The notes: generated by a model not told the origin, from the sequence alone. A DNA stretch of 64,000 nucleotides from JACVRW01 sp963826165 (GCA_963826165.1 CAWGWC010000007.1:372001-436000), one strand, 5' to 3'; positions 16,715-25,092 are shown, numbered from the stretch's first letter. A program made the numbers and translations.

Positions 16715-17450
16715 GTCCTCCATCGACGGTGAGGCACACGCCGGTCACGTACGCGGCGCCGTCCGACGCCAGGAAGCGCACGCACTCGGCCACCTCATCC
16801 GGTGTGCCCGCCCGGCGGGCCGGCACGTGTTCGAGCAAGTTCTCTCCGATGCCCTCGGTCATGTCGGTGTCGATCAGACCGGGGGCCACGGCATTGACGG
16901 TCACGCCGCGGCGCGCCACCTCGGCGGCCACGGTCTTGGTCATCGCCACCAGGCCGGCCTTGGAGGCCGCGTAGTTGGCCTGGCCGGGGTTGGCGCGCAC
17001 GCCCCCGACGATCGAGGCGATGTTGACCACGCGCCCGTAGCGGGCCTTGATCATCGGGCGCAGCGCCCGGCGTGTGAGCCGGAAGGCGGCGTTGAGGTTG
17101 GTGTCGATCACCCTGGCCCAGTCGTCGTCGTCGATCTGGGGCGACAGGCCGTCCGCGCGCACGCCGGCGTTGTTGACCAGCACGAGCACGGGGCCGAACT
17201 CCTCTTCCAGCGCCTCGAACAGGGCGTTGGTGGTGTCCGGATCGGCGATGTCGCCCTGAAGGGCTCTGGCGCGCCCGCCGGCCTCGGTGATCTCGGCGAC
17301 CACGGCCTGGGCCGCGTCGTCGTCCGAGCGGTAGTTGACGCCCACCGGCCAGCCCTCGGCCGCGAGCTGCTTCGCGATCGCCGCGCCGATGCCGCGCGAG
17401 CCGCCGGTGACCAGCGCGCTGCCTGCGGGGCGTCCGTTCGAGGAGGTCAT
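16704..17450 (-). CDS. fabG: 3-oxoacyl-[ACP] reductase
   Basis: NADPH-dependent reduction of the beta-keto group. The 248 residues form a classical SDR: nucleotide motif TGGSRGIGAA (about residue 15), NNAGV, catalytic Ser in NIASIVGG and YAASKAG (Tyr and Lys). It ends with the C-terminal TVDGGLTA. The ATG at 17450 overlaps the fabH stop (ATGA). Confidence 0.94.
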   Translation of the reverse strand: MTSSNGRPAGSALVTGGSRGIGAAIAKQLAAEGWPVGVNYRSDDDAAQAVVAEITEAGGRARALQGDIADPDTTNALFEALEEEFGPVLVLVNNAGVRADGLSPQIDDDDWARVIDTNLNAAFRLTRRALRPMIKARYGRVVNIASIVGGVRANPGQANYAASKAGLVAMTKTVAAEVARRGVTVNAVAPGLIDTDMTEGIGENLLEHVPARRAGTPDEVAECVRFLASDGAAYVTGVCLTVDGGLTA

Positions 17451-18463
17451 GGCGCCCACTCGATCACGCCGGCGCCCCAGGTGAAGCCGGCGCCGAAGGC
17501 CGCCATCAGTACGTTGTCGCCGCGCTCGAGCATTCCGCGCTCGCGCGCGTCGCACAGGGCGATCGGAAGGGTGGCCGACGAGCTGTTGCCGTAGCGGTCG
17601 ATGCAGTCGATCACGCGCGACTCGTCGATCTCGAGCTTCTCGGCCACCGCGCGCAGGATGCGGATATTGGCCTGGTGGTAGACGAACAGGTCGATGTCGT
17701 CGAGCGAAAGCCCAGCGAGGTCGACGGCCTCGAGCGTGGACTCGGACATGCGCTGCACCGCCGCCTTGAACGTGTCGTGGCCCTGCATGCGGATGAGCTT
17801 CTCCTCGTGCGAGGCCCGGATCGAAGGGCCACCCACGCCGTCGCAGTGCAGAACGATGTCGCCGATCTGGCCGCCGGAGCCGTTGGCGGGCGTGACCACG
17901 GCCGCGCCCGCGCCGTCGGCGAAGATCGCCGAGGTTCCGCGGTCGGATGGATCCAGGAAGCGGCTCAGCACGTCCGCGCCGATGACCAGCACGTGATCGG
18001 CCCGGCCGCCCTCCACCTGCGAGGTGGCGAGCGAGAGCGCGGACAGGAAGCCCGTGCAGGCGGCGCCCACGTCCATCGCCCCGGCGCGGTAAGCGCCGAG
18101 CTCGGTGGCCACGAGCGGAGCGGCGTTGGGCAGGATCTCGTCGGGCGACACCGTCGCCAGCAGCACGAGGTCGAGGTCGGCGGCATCGATGCCCGCGGAC
18201 GCCAGGGCCTGCCGCCCGGCGGCAGTGGCCAGCGTGACCACGTTCTCGCCCTCGGACGCCCAGGGACGCTGCTGGACGCCGGTGCGGTGGACGATCCACT
18301 GCTCGGTCACGCCAGCGGCCTCGGCGATGACGTCGTTGCCCACCACCCGCTCGGGCACGACCATCTCGACCGAGGCCATCGCGGCCGGCCGCAGTGTGCG
18401 CTCGACCCGCTGCGGCCGGGTGGCCACGGCGGCGCCGGCACGGTTGAAGCGCGGCTCAGGCAC
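17447..18463 (-). CDS. fabH: 3-oxoacyl-[ACP] synthase III
   Basis: Initiates fatty acid synthesis by condensing acyl-CoA with malonyl-ACP. The 338 residues carry the triad Cys in GAACTGFLSAL, His in YHQANIRIL and Asn in DRYGNSSSATLP. The GTG at 18463 is chosen because it gives the normal family length and overlaps the end of fabD by 8 bases. The open frame further upstream is not FabH-like. Primer preference (acetyl or branched) cannot be read from sequence. Confidence 0.95.
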   Translation of the reverse strand: MPEPRFNRAGAAVATRPQRVERTLRPAAMASVEMVVPERVVGNDVIAEAAGVTEQWIVHRTGVQQRPWASEGENVVTLATAAGRQALASAGIDAADLDLVLLATVSPDEILPNAAPLVATELGAYRAGAMDVGAACTGFLSALSLATSQVEGGRADHVLVIGADVLSRFLDPSDRGTSAIFADGAGAAVVTPANGSGGQIGDIVLHCDGVGGPSIRASHEEKLIRMQGHDTFKAAVQRMSESTLEAVDLAGLSLDDIDLFVYHQANIRILRAVAEKLEIDESRVIDCIDRYGNSSSATLPIALCDARERGMLERGDNVLMAAFGAGFTWGAGVIEWAP

Positions 18464-19328
18464 GGGCGGTCTCCATCGCGAGCGGGGCCTCGGCCTCCAC
18501 CCCGTCGAGGGACTTGCGCACGAGGTTCGTGAGCACACGGCCGGGCCCGGTCTCGACGAAGCGCTCGGCGCCGAGGCTCTCGAGCGCGCGCATGACCTCG
18601 AGCCAGCGCACCGGGCTCGTGATGGCCTCCACGAGGCGGAGGCGAATGTCGTCGAAGGGCTCGGCCGTGACGCAGGAGAACACCGGCACGTTGGGGTCGG
18701 ACACGTCGGCCTCGTCCACCAGGGCGCGGAAGGGCTCCACGGCGGGCTCCATGAGGGGGGAGTGGAAGGCGCCGGCCACGGGGAGGCGCTTGGCGCGGAC
18801 CTTGCGCTCGGACAGGGCGGCCTCGGCCTCGTCGAGGGCTGCGGTGGCGCCCGACAGCACCAGCTGGTCGGGCGCGTTGTCGTTGGCCACCGACAGCCCG
18901 GCGGCCTCGGCCACCTCGTGGATCGGAGCGCGGTCGCCCCGGGCGCGGACGGCGATCATCCCGCCGTCACCGGTCTGCTCCGCGGCCTCCTGCATCAGGC
19001 GCCCGCGGGCGGTGACCAGGCGCAGGCCGTCTGCGGCCGAGAGCGCCTCGGCTGCCACGAGGGCGCCTATCTCGCCAAGTGAGTGTCCCGCCATCAGGTC
19101 GGGCTCGACCCGTCCGCGCAGCTGCTCCCAGCCGGCCAGCGCGGCGCAGAAGATCGCGGGCTGGGCCCAGCGGGTGCCGTCGCTCGCGCGCTCGAACACG
19201 TCCGCGCCGGCCTCGTCCAGAACCTGCTCGAGCAGATCCGGACGGTGGCGCTCGACGCTGTCGCGCATCTCGTCGGTCTGACTGCCCTGCCCGGGAAAGA
19301 GCAGCGCGGTGAGTGCAGCTTGATCCAT
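18456..19328 (-). CDS. fabD: Malonyl-CoA:ACP transacylase
   Basis: Loads malonyl groups on ACP. The 290 residues start with LLFPGQGSQ, have the nucleophile Ser in AGHSLGE and the usual C-terminal PGRVL motif. It is the first gene of the ten-to-eleven-gene FAS operon. The ATG at 19328 has a GAGAAAGG Shine-Dalgarno. A TAGGTT hexamer about 47 bases upstream is a likely -10, so unlike most units here this operon has a normal leader. Confidence 0.95.
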   Translation of the reverse strand: MDQAALTALLFPGQGSQTDEMRDSVERHRPDLLEQVLDEAGADVFERASDGTRWAQPAIFCAALAGWEQLRGRVEPDLMAGHSLGEIGALVAAEALSAADGLRLVTARGRLMQEAAEQTGDGGMIAVRARGDRAPIHEVAEAAGLSVANDNAPDQLVLSGATAALDEAEAALSERKVRAKRLPVAGAFHSPLMEPAVEPFRALVDEADVSDPNVPVFSCVTAEPFDDIRLRLVEAITSPVRWLEVMRALESLGAERFVETGPGRVLTNLVRKSLDGVEAEAPLAMETARA

Positions 19329-19374
19329 ACATAGAACCTTTCTCCGGCGGGCCCGCTCTGTTACCCGGCCCCGC

Positions 19375-19397
19375 AACCTACCCCCCGACCGGGGGGT
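19375..19397 (-). promoter_or_regulatory. GC hairpin plus TAGGTT hexamer: fabD operon promoter region
   Basis: ACCCCCC (minus strand 19397-19391) pairs with GGGGGGT (19386-19380) over GGTC. It may be a terminator for the upstream response regulator gene, although a T-run is lacking. The stem runs straight into TAGGTT (19380-19375), a candidate -10 for fabD. Hairpin and promoter overlap, so the structure could also be an operator. Confidence 0.4.
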
Positions 19398-19430
19398 CGC
19401 CCGGGGTGAGCCGGGGGGTGAACCCGCTGT

Positions 19431-20036
19431 TCAGGCGGTGAGGCCCAGGCGCTCGGCTCGCTGAACGGCCTCGGCCCGGTTGCGCACCCCGAGCTTCCGA
19501 TACAGCGCGCTCGTGTGCTCCTTGACCGTGTGCGGCGACAGGAACAGCCGCTCGGCGATCTCCTTGTTGGTGGCCCCGCCGGCCATGTGCGAGAGGACCT
19601 CCCGCTCGCGCTCGGACAGCGGAGCGGAGGGCTGTTCGGCCCGCGGGGCGAACACGGTCATGCCCTTGCCCACCATTCGCACCGCCATGGCCACATCGTG
19701 GGCCGACCAGTCCTTGGACACGAAGCCCGACGCGCCGGCGGCCTTCGCGGCCTGCGGCGAGATCCAGCCCGCGCCGGAGATCAGCAGCACGCGCGTGCGC
19801 GGGGACTCGCGCCGGATCGCCTCACAGAGCTCGGCGCCGGACTCCTCCCCCAGGAAGAGATCGACGAGGGCCACGTGCGGCTCGTAGCGGCGCGCCATCC
19901 CGAGCGCCTCCTCGACGCTCGTGGCGGTCAGGCAGCGCTCCACCCACGGCTGCTCGGTGAGCAGCAGCCGGAAACCCCAGTGCACAACGTCGTGGTCGTC
20001 GACCACCAGCACGCGGAGGTTTCGCTCGGGGCTCAC
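19431..20036 (-). CDS. NarL/FixJ-family response regulator
   Basis: The 201 residues have a receiver domain (VLVVDDHDVVHWG at the start; phosphoacceptor Asp in VALVDLFLG; Lys in GFVSKDWS) and a LuxR-type helix-turn-helix at the C-terminus (LSEREREVLSHMAGGATNKEIAERLFLSP). The GTG at 20036 overlaps the stop of the histidine kinase (GTGA), so they form one operon and almost surely a cognate pair. Targets are unknown; the fab operon lies immediately downstream on the same strand. Confidence 0.93.
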   Translation of the reverse strand: MSPERNLRVLVVDDHDVVHWGFRLLLTEQPWVERCLTATSVEEALGMARRYEPHVALVDLFLGEESGAELCEAIRRESPRTRVLLISGAGWISPQAAKAAGASGFVSKDWSAHDVAMAVRMVGKGMTVFAPRAEQPSAPLSEREREVLSHMAGGATNKEIAERLFLSPHTVKEHTSALYRKLGVRNRAEAVQRAERLGLTA

Positions 20037-21166
20037 TCGCCGTCCTCGTCGTCCTCGTTCAGCGGCACCACGAGCCGCACGCGCCACTCGGAGTCGTTCT
20101 CAGGGCCGAACTCCACCAGCGCGCCGCGCTCGAGCGCCTCCACCGCCGCCAGGCGCAGGCCCATGCCGGTGCCGCGCGAGTTGGGTTGACGCCCGTCGTT
20201 TCGGACCTCGAGCACGAACGTGCCGGCGCTGCGGCCCACGGACACGCGGACGCTCCCGGGCTCGGCGTGCTTGTCGGCGTTGCGCAGCGCCTCGGCGAGC
20301 ACCGACTGGGCCAGCGCCTCGACCTCGCCGGGCACCTCCACGCCCTCCGGCCAGTCGAGCTCGAGGGGCAGGTCCTTGTAGTGGCGCCCGAGCCGCGCGA
20401 GCTCGTCGCGGAGAGTGGCGCCCGTGTCGAGGGTGGGGGGCGCCAGCGGTCGGGCGAGAGCCTCGCGCAGGTCGACCAGCGCCGCCTGCATCTCGTCGGC
20501 GCAGCGCCGGCGCGCCTCATCGGAGAGCCCGTGCTCCGACCCCAGCACGAGCGACACCCCGAACAGCCTCTGGACGACGCGATCGTGGATCTCGCGCGCC
20601 AGGTCGATGCGGGCCTGGAGCAACCGGGCTCGGCCCTGCTGATTGGTGGCGATCCGCACGCTCGCGGCCAGCGCAGCGGTCTTGCCGAGCGTCCAGAGCG
20701 AGTGGCGCTCGTCGTCGGTGAGCTCGAAGCGGGCGCCACCGCGGTCGGCGAAGATCACGCCCAGCCAGCGACCGGCGGCGGCCACCGGCGTGCACGTGAG
20801 CGTCTCGACGCCGTCGAAGCGGGCGTAGCGCTCGGGGATCCAGCGCCCCAGGTCGCCGGTGACCTCCACCACGCGGTCCTCGGAGAGCGCCACCTGGGCG
20901 ATCGGCGTCTCCTCGAGCGTGCCGTACACCTCGTTCAGGAGCCACTGCTCGATGCCGTGGCTGCCCACCGGCACCACGAGCTGGCGCACGTCGTCGTAGA
21001 GCAGCATCACCGCGCGCGTCATCGAGGTCATGCGACAGAGCGCTTCGCACAGCCGGTCATAGAAAGCGCCGCCCACCGGATCCGGTGAGCCGTCGACCGC
21101 GCCGAGCAGCTCAACGATCACCTCGAGGGCGTCGGTGCGTGGCGAAAGAGTGTGGCCCTCGGCCAT
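20033..21166 (-). CDS. Soluble GAF-domain histidine kinase (HisKA_3 type)
   Basis: The 377 residues show a GAF-like sensor domain (about 20-165), the dimerisation H-box LAREIHDRVVQRLFG with phospho-His, and a HATPase domain with N-box EALRNADKHA and G-box GTGMGLRLAAVEA. There are no membrane segments, so it senses a cytoplasmic signal. The C-terminus is acidic (NEDDEDGE). TAGCTT ends 10 bases before the ATG. It partners the NarL-type regulator that overlaps its stop codon. Confidence 0.92.
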   Translation of the reverse strand: MAEGHTLSPRTDALEVIVELLGAVDGSPDPVGGAFYDRLCEALCRMTSMTRAVMLLYDDVRQLVVPVGSHGIEQWLLNEVYGTLEETPIAQVALSEDRVVEVTGDLGRWIPERYARFDGVETLTCTPVAAAGRWLGVIFADRGGARFELTDDERHSLWTLGKTAALAASVRIATNQQGRARLLQARIDLAREIHDRVVQRLFGVSLVLGSEHGLSDEARRRCADEMQAALVDLREALARPLAPPTLDTGATLRDELARLGRHYKDLPLELDWPEGVEVPGEVEALAQSVLAEALRNADKHAEPGSVRVSVGRSAGTFVLEVRNDGRQPNSRGTGMGLRLAAVEALERGALVEFGPENDSEWRVRLVVPLNEDDEDGE

Positions 21167-21176
21167 CCTCGGATGA

Positions 21177-21182
21177 AAGCTA
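21177..21182 (-). promoter_or_regulatory. -10 hexamer TAGCTT for the two-component operon
   Basis: It ends 10 bases before the histidine kinase ATG and there is no Shine-Dalgarno, so a very short or absent leader is predicted. Confidence 0.4.
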
Positions 21183-21196
21183 CTCGGCCGGGGGTC

Positions 21197-21424
21197 CTAC
21201 GCCGGCTGGAGCGACAGGCGCAGCGTCTGCTCGGACGTGAGCGAGATCTCGCGCGTGTACCCGCACGCGCGGCAGCTGCACTGGGCGGCGCCCTCGAAGT
21301 CGTCCACGCGCAGCGACCACTCCACGTCGCCCGACAGGCACGCGCGACAGGCCAGAGCCGCTGCCACGAGCGACGGGTCGTCGTCGCCCCGGAAGCTCGC
21401 GAGCTCGAGGTTGCACTCCTCCAT
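21197..21424 (-). CDS. Small zinc-ribbon-like hypothetical protein
   Basis: The 75 residues contain CRAC and, about 30 residues later, CSCRACG, an arrangement expected of a zinc ribbon. The rest is a short mixed alpha/beta sequence (SLRVDDFEGAAQ). I do not recognise a named family. The ATG at 21424 follows the folK terminator, and the histidine kinase gene lies downstream with a 30-base gap. It may be a small nucleic-acid or protein-interaction module; function unknown. Confidence 0.6.
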   Translation of the reverse strand: MEECNLELASFRGDDDPSLVAAALACRACLSGDVEWSLRVDDFEGAAQCSCRACGYTREISLTSEQTLRLSLQPA

Positions 21425-21474
21425 GTGTCTACCGTTCCGCCGCCGGTGCGCGGTCGGAACACCGCGCGGCGCAC

Positions 21475-21493
21475 AAACCCCCGCTTGGGGGGT
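21475..21493 (-). terminator. Intrinsic terminator at the end of the fol operon
   Basis: ACCCCC (minus strand 21493-21488) pairs with GGGGGT (21482-21477) over a 5-base loop, followed by a short T-run (TTTGT). The stem begins on the last base of the folK stop codon. Confidence 0.6.
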
Positions 21494-22002
21494 CAGAACG
21501 GGCCGACACGGCGGACGGCCTGGTGGCTCACCGCCGCCAGCCGCGCGGCCAGGGGGGTGCCGTCCGGGAGCTCTAGCCCCGGCTCCAGCTCGAGCAATGG
21601 CTCGAGCACGAAACGGCGGCTCGTGACCTCGGGGTGCGGCAGGGACAACCGCTCGGACCGATACTCGAGCCCGCCCAGCAGCAACACGTCCACGTCGATC
21701 GGACGCGGGCCGTGGCGAGGTCCGCCGGGGCGGCGTCCGAGCTCGCGCTCCACCTCTTTACAGGCGTCGAGCAGCTCCTCGGGAGCGAGCGGCGTGCGCA
21801 CGGCGAGGCATGCGTTGAGGAAGTCGGGCTGGTCGAGCAGCTCTCCCTGGGGGGCCGTCTCCCAGGCGGAGCTCGACGCGAGCACCTCCACCCCGTGCGC
21901 CGGAAGCGCCTCCCGCGCGAGCCGGAGATTCTGCTCCCGCTCGCCGACGTTCGAGCCCAGGCCGAGATAGCCGGCGCGGCTCGAGCTCAGACCTCTTTCC
22001 AC
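21493..22002 (-). CDS. folK: 2-amino-4-hydroxy-6-hydroxymethyldihydropteridine pyrophosphokinase
   Basis: Folate synthesis: transfers pyrophosphate from ATP to the hydroxymethylpterin. The 169 residues begin near LGLGSNVGEREQNL and carry the HPPK signature GPRHGPRPIDVDVLLLGG. The GTG at 22002 is inside the end of folB (16-base overlap). It is the nearest start that preserves the first strand and suggests coupling. The last gene of folP-folB-folK. Confidence 0.93.
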   Translation of the reverse strand: MERGLSSSRAGYLGLGSNVGEREQNLRLAREALPAHGVEVLASSSAWETAPQGELLDQPDFLNACLAVRTPLAPEELLDACKEVERELGRRPGGPRHGPRPIDVDVLLLGGLEYRSERLSLPHPEVTSRRFVLEPLLELEPGLELPDGTPLAARLAAVSHQAVRRVGPF

Positions 22003-22433
22003 ACCTCGACCGAGACCTCGTCCACGGGCAGCGGGATGGGGGGCTCGGGCTTGGCCGCCTTGACCCGCACCGACTCGGCGCCGAAACGGTCGATCAGCCG
22101 GTCGGCCACCGCGGAGCACAGGCGCTCGAGCGTCTTGTAGGAGCGCTCCTGCGCGGCCAGGGCCACCTGCTCGCAGACCTCGCCGTAGTCGATCGTGTCC
22201 TCCACGCGGTCCGTGACCGTGGCGTCGCAGTCGTCGAGCTCGAAGGAGATGTCGAACACCAGCCGCTGGCCCAGCTCGCGCTCGGCCTCGCTCACTCCGT
22301 GGCGGGTGTAGAGCGAGAGCCCGGTGATGTCGATCGAGACGGCCGGTGAGCTCGAGGCGCGCTCCTCGTCGCCGAGCCCGTCGTCGCCGAGGTCGTCGAA
22401 CTCCTCGTCGTGCTCCCCCCGCTCCCAGGTCAC
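21987..22433 (-). CDS. folB: Dihydroneopterin aldolase with acidic N-terminal extension
   Basis: Cleaves dihydroneopterin to glycolaldehyde and the hydroxymethylpterin. The core (about residues 33-148) has the FolB pattern: IDITGLSLYTRHGVSEAERE, DTIDYGEV, LERLCSAVADRL and VRVKAAKPEPPIP. The 148 residues exceed the usual 120 because of about 32 extra residues at the front, rich in Asp, Glu and Gly (EEFDDLGDDGLGDEE). The GTG at 22433 overlaps the folP stop, which supports that start despite the odd extension. A later start at an internal codon cannot be excluded. Confidence 0.9.
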   Translation of the reverse strand: MTWERGEHDEEFDDLGDDGLGDEERASSSPAVSIDITGLSLYTRHGVSEAERELGQRLVFDISFELDDCDATVTDRVEDTIDYGEVCEQVALAAQERSYKTLERLCSAVADRLIDRFGAESVRVKAAKPEPPIPLPVDEVSVEVWKEV

Positions 22434-23227
22434 GGCGCCACCGTAGCAGCGGCCACCGCGAGCGCATCGACCACCGGAGCCACGTCGTGAACGCGGAAAA
22501 TCGTGGCTCCTCGCTCGAGGGCGAGCACGTTGGTGGCGATCGTTCCGGGCAGCCGCTCGGCCTCCGGCCTGCCCCCGGCGACCCGGCCGAGGAAGCTCTT
22601 GCGCGAGCTGCCCATCACCACCGGCCGGCCGATGGCCACGATCTCGTCCAGGCGGCGGATGAGCTCCAGGTTGTGCTGGACCGTCTTGCCGAAGCCGATG
22701 CCGGGATCGAGCCACACGCGCTCCTCTGCGACTCCCTCTCCCACCGCGAAGGCCAGCCGCTCCTCGAGGAACGCCTTGACCTCGCCCACCACGTCGTCGT
22801 AGCGCGGGTCGCGCTGCATCGTGCGCGGTTCACCCAGCATGTGCATCAGGCAGCAGCCGGCGCCGCGCTCGGCCACCAACCCGGCCAGCTCGGGGGCGAA
22901 GCGAAACGCCGACACATCGTTGACCAGCTCGGCACCGGCGTCGAGGGCGGCGCGCGCCACCTCGAGCTTGGTGGTGTCGATGGACACCCGCAGCCCGTCG
23001 GCGGCCAGGCGCTCGACGACCGGAGCCACGCGGGCGGTCTCCTCGCCCGCATCCACGGGCTCGGCGCCGGGCCTGGTGGACTCGCCGCCCACGTCGAGGA
23101 TCGCGGCGCCCTCCCCCGCCAGTCGCAGCCCGTGCTCCACGGCGGCGCCGGGGTCGAGGAACAGTCCGCCGTCCGAGAACGAGTCGGGGGTCACGTTCAC
23201 GATGCCCATCACGGCAAAGGGGCGCAT
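22430..23227 (-). CDS. folP: Dihydropteroate synthase
   Basis: Joins the pterin pyrophosphate with p-aminobenzoate; target of sulfonamides. The 265-residue TIM barrel has the two family signatures MGIVNVTPDSFSDGG and ILDVGGESTRPGA, then IDTTK, LVNDVSAF, DPGIGFGKT and GSSRKSFLG. The ATG at 23227 lies 7 bases after a GATACT hexamer. First gene of the fol operon and divergent from a HAD gene, with only 23 bases between the start codons. Confidence 0.95.
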   Translation of the reverse strand: MRPFAVMGIVNVTPDSFSDGGLFLDPGAAVEHGLRLAGEGAAILDVGGESTRPGAEPVDAGEETARVAPVVERLAADGLRVSIDTTKLEVARAALDAGAELVNDVSAFRFAPELAGLVAERGAGCCLMHMLGEPRTMQRDPRYDDVVGEVKAFLEERLAFAVGEGVAEERVWLDPGIGFGKTVQHNLELIRRLDEIVAIGRPVVMGSSRKSFLGRVAGGRPEAERLPGTIATNVLALERGATIFRVHDVAPVVDALAVAAATVAP

Positions 23228-23234
23228 CGGCAGA

Positions 23235-23242
23235 AGTATCGT
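23235..23242. promoter_or_regulatory. Bidirectional promoter: overlapping -10 elements of folP and the HAD gene
   Basis: AGTATCGT contains GATACT on the minus strand (23240-23235, 7 bases before the folP ATG) and TATCGT on the plus strand (23237-23242, 8 bases before the HAD GTG). Neither gene has a Shine-Dalgarno. Any -35 elements must lie inside the opposite coding region. Confidence 0.6.
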
Positions 23243-23250
23243 GCCCCGCC

Positions 23251-23910
23251 GTGCCCTCCTCCTTCGACGCCGTGATCTTCGACAACGACGGCCTCCTGCT
23301 CGACACCGAGGTGGCCTGGACGCGGGCCGAGCAGGATCTGTTCGAGCGCTACGGCCAAGAGTTCACGATGGAGCACAAGCGCTCGCTGCTGGGCAACGCG
23401 AAGTCGGTGGCCGAGTCGAAGCTCGAGACGATGCTGGCGCTGCCCGGAGAGGGCCGGCGGCTGCTGGACGAGCTGGAGGAGCTGGTGATGGAGGAGGCCC
23501 TGGCCGGGGTGCCGCCGCGACCCGGGGCGGTGGAGCTGCTCGAGTCGGCCGTGCGGGCCGGGCTTCCGGTGGGGCTGGCCTCGAACTCCTCGCGAGCGTT
23601 CGTCGAACGCACCATCGGCGTGTCCGGCATCGATGTGACGAGGTTCGGCGTGCTGGTGACCGCCGACGAGGTCGAGCACCCCAAGCCGGCCCCGGACCTG
23701 TACCTGGCGGCCTGCTCCGCGCTGAAGGTGGATCCAGCCCGCTCGGCGGCGCTCGAGGACTCGCAGCCGGGCATCAGCTCCGCCCGGGCCGCCGGGCTGT
23801 TCGTGATCGGGGTGCCCTACTTCGAGGACCAGACGCTCGAAGGCGCCTCGCTCCTGGCTTCTTCCCTGGCCGATCCGAGCGTGGCCGAGGCGCTCGGTCT
23901 GGGCTCGTGA
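23251..23910 (+). CDS. HAD-superfamily phosphatase (beta-phosphoglucomutase-like)
   Basis: The 219 residues have motif I FDNDGLLLDTE (nucleophile Asp and acid Asp around residues 10-12), motif II ASNSS, the Lys in HPKPAPDLYL and motif III ALEDSQPGISSARAAG. A helical cap follows motif I, as in subfamily I members that act on small sugar phosphates or phosphoglycolate. The substrate is not determinable. GTG start, 8 bases after TATCGT. It is followed by the flavoprotein gene in the same direction, with a separate promoter. Confidence 0.88.
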   Translation: MPSSFDAVIFDNDGLLLDTEVAWTRAEQDLFERYGQEFTMEHKRSLLGNAKSVAESKLETMLALPGEGRRLLDELEELVMEEALAGVPPRPGAVELLESAVRAGLPVGLASNSSRAFVERTIGVSGIDVTRFGVLVTADEVEHPKPAPDLYLAACSALKVDPARSAALEDSQPGISSARAAGLFVIGVPYFEDQTLEGASLLASSLADPSVAEALGLGS

Positions 23911-23942
23911 TCTCCCGGCGCCGAATGCGCGGCCCCGAGGCG

Positions 23943-23948
23943 TAGGCT
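23943..23948 (+). promoter_or_regulatory. -10 hexamer TAGGCT for the flavin monooxygenase-like gene
   Basis: It ends 8 bases before the ATG at 23957 and 2 bases before the ATG at 23951. The first spacing matches the other units in this window, so 23957 is the preferred leaderless start. Confidence 0.5.
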
Positions 23949-23956
23949 CGATGTCC

Positions 23957-25075
23957 ATGACGAGCGTCGTCCAGGCCGCCGAGACCGTCGCTCCCATCGC
24001 GGCCGCGAACGCGGACCGAAGCGAGCGCGCCCGGCAGCTCGACCCCGAGGTGGTGGCCGCACTGCGCGGGGCGGACCTCTTCCGCCTGTGCGTGCCGGCT
24101 GGACTCGGCGGCATGGAGGCCTCGCCGCGTGAGCTCGTGGAGGCGGTGGAGACGCTGGGCCGCAGCGACGCCAGCGTGGCCTGGGTGCTGGCCGTGACGG
24201 CCACGAGCGGCCTGCTGGCGGCCTACCTCGACGAGAGCTCGGCCGGCGAGGTCTACGGGAGCTCCGGGGTGGCGGTGGGGGGCGTGTTCGCTCCGCGCGG
24301 GCAGGCGGTGTCGGACGGCGATGCGCTGAAGGTGAGCGGCCGCTGGACGTTCGCCAGCGGATCCACGTTCTGCGACTGGCTGCTCGGCGGCTGCATGATC
24401 GAAGACCGCGAGCCGCGGCTCGTCCTGTTCCCGCGGGACGGCGTGCAGGTTCACGACACCTGGACCGTCTCCGGCCTGCGGGCCACCGGCAGCCACGACT
24501 TCAGCGTCGACGGCGTACGCGTCCCCGCCGGCCGCGCCGCCGGCGTGGTGGGCACGGCCCCTCGCGACGACGGTCCCCTGTACGCCTTCCCTCTCTTCGG
24601 CCTGCTCGCGCTGGCCATCGCGGGGGTGTCGCTCGGCATCGCCCGAGGAGCCCTCACCGACGTGACCGCGTTCGCCGCCGCAAAGCGGCCCGAGGGGAGC
24701 GCGCGGCTGCTCGGTGAACGCTCGACCGTACAGGCCGAGATCGCCCGGGCGGAGGCCGGCCTCCGCGCGGCGCGGGCGCTGCTCATGGACGAGATCGACC
24801 ACGCCTGGGAACTGGCCCGCGGCAACGGGCAGGTCAGCGTGGACACCCGGATGTCGCTGCGGCTGGCGGCCACCCACGCCACGCGCGCCTCACGTGACGT
24901 GGTGGACAGCGCCTGGGATGTGGCCGGCGGGTCGTCGCTGTACGAGAGCGCGCCCTTCGCCCGTCGCTTTCGCGACGTGCACGCCGCCAGCCAGCACATG
25001 CTGGTGTCGCCGGCCACCTGGGAGCTCACCGGGCGCCTGCTGCTCGGTGTGCCCACGGACACCGGTCAGCTCTAG
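23957..25075 (+). CDS. Acyl-CoA dehydrogenase-fold flavoprotein (group D flavin monooxygenase-like)
   Basis: The 372 residues have the three-part acyl-CoA dehydrogenase fold: an N-terminal helical domain, a beta domain with VSGRWTFASGSTFCDW and WTVSGLRATGSHDF, and a C-terminal helical bundle (pattern of Acyl-CoA_dh_2). No catalytic Glu of true acyl-CoA dehydrogenases is apparent. Members such as HsaA and DszC use reduced flavin from a partner reductase to hydroxylate aromatic or sulfur compounds; the substrate here is unknown and no reductase is adjacent. It converges on a LysR gene that may or may not regulate it. Confidence 0.8.
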   Translation: MTSVVQAAETVAPIAAANADRSERARQLDPEVVAALRGADLFRLCVPAGLGGMEASPRELVEAVETLGRSDASVAWVLAVTATSGLLAAYLDESSAGEVYGSSGVAVGGVFAPRGQAVSDGDALKVSGRWTFASGSTFCDWLLGGCMIEDREPRLVLFPRDGVQVHDTWTVSGLRATGSHDFSVDGVRVPAGRAAGVVGTAPRDDGPLYAFPLFGLLALAIAGVSLGIARGALTDVTAFAAAKRPEGSARLLGERSTVQAEIARAEAGLRAARALLMDEIDHAWELARGNGQVSVDTRMSLRLAATHATRASRDVVDSAWDVAGGSSLYESAPFARRFRDVHAASQHMLVSPATWELTGRLLLGVPTDTGQL

Positions 25076-25092
25076 CGCGCGGTCCTCGCTCG

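Noticed and set aside
23951..23953. First of two ATG codons of the flavin monooxygenase-like gene
   Set aside because: It is only 2 bases after the TAGGCT hexamer, too near for any transcription start; the ATG at 23957 fits.
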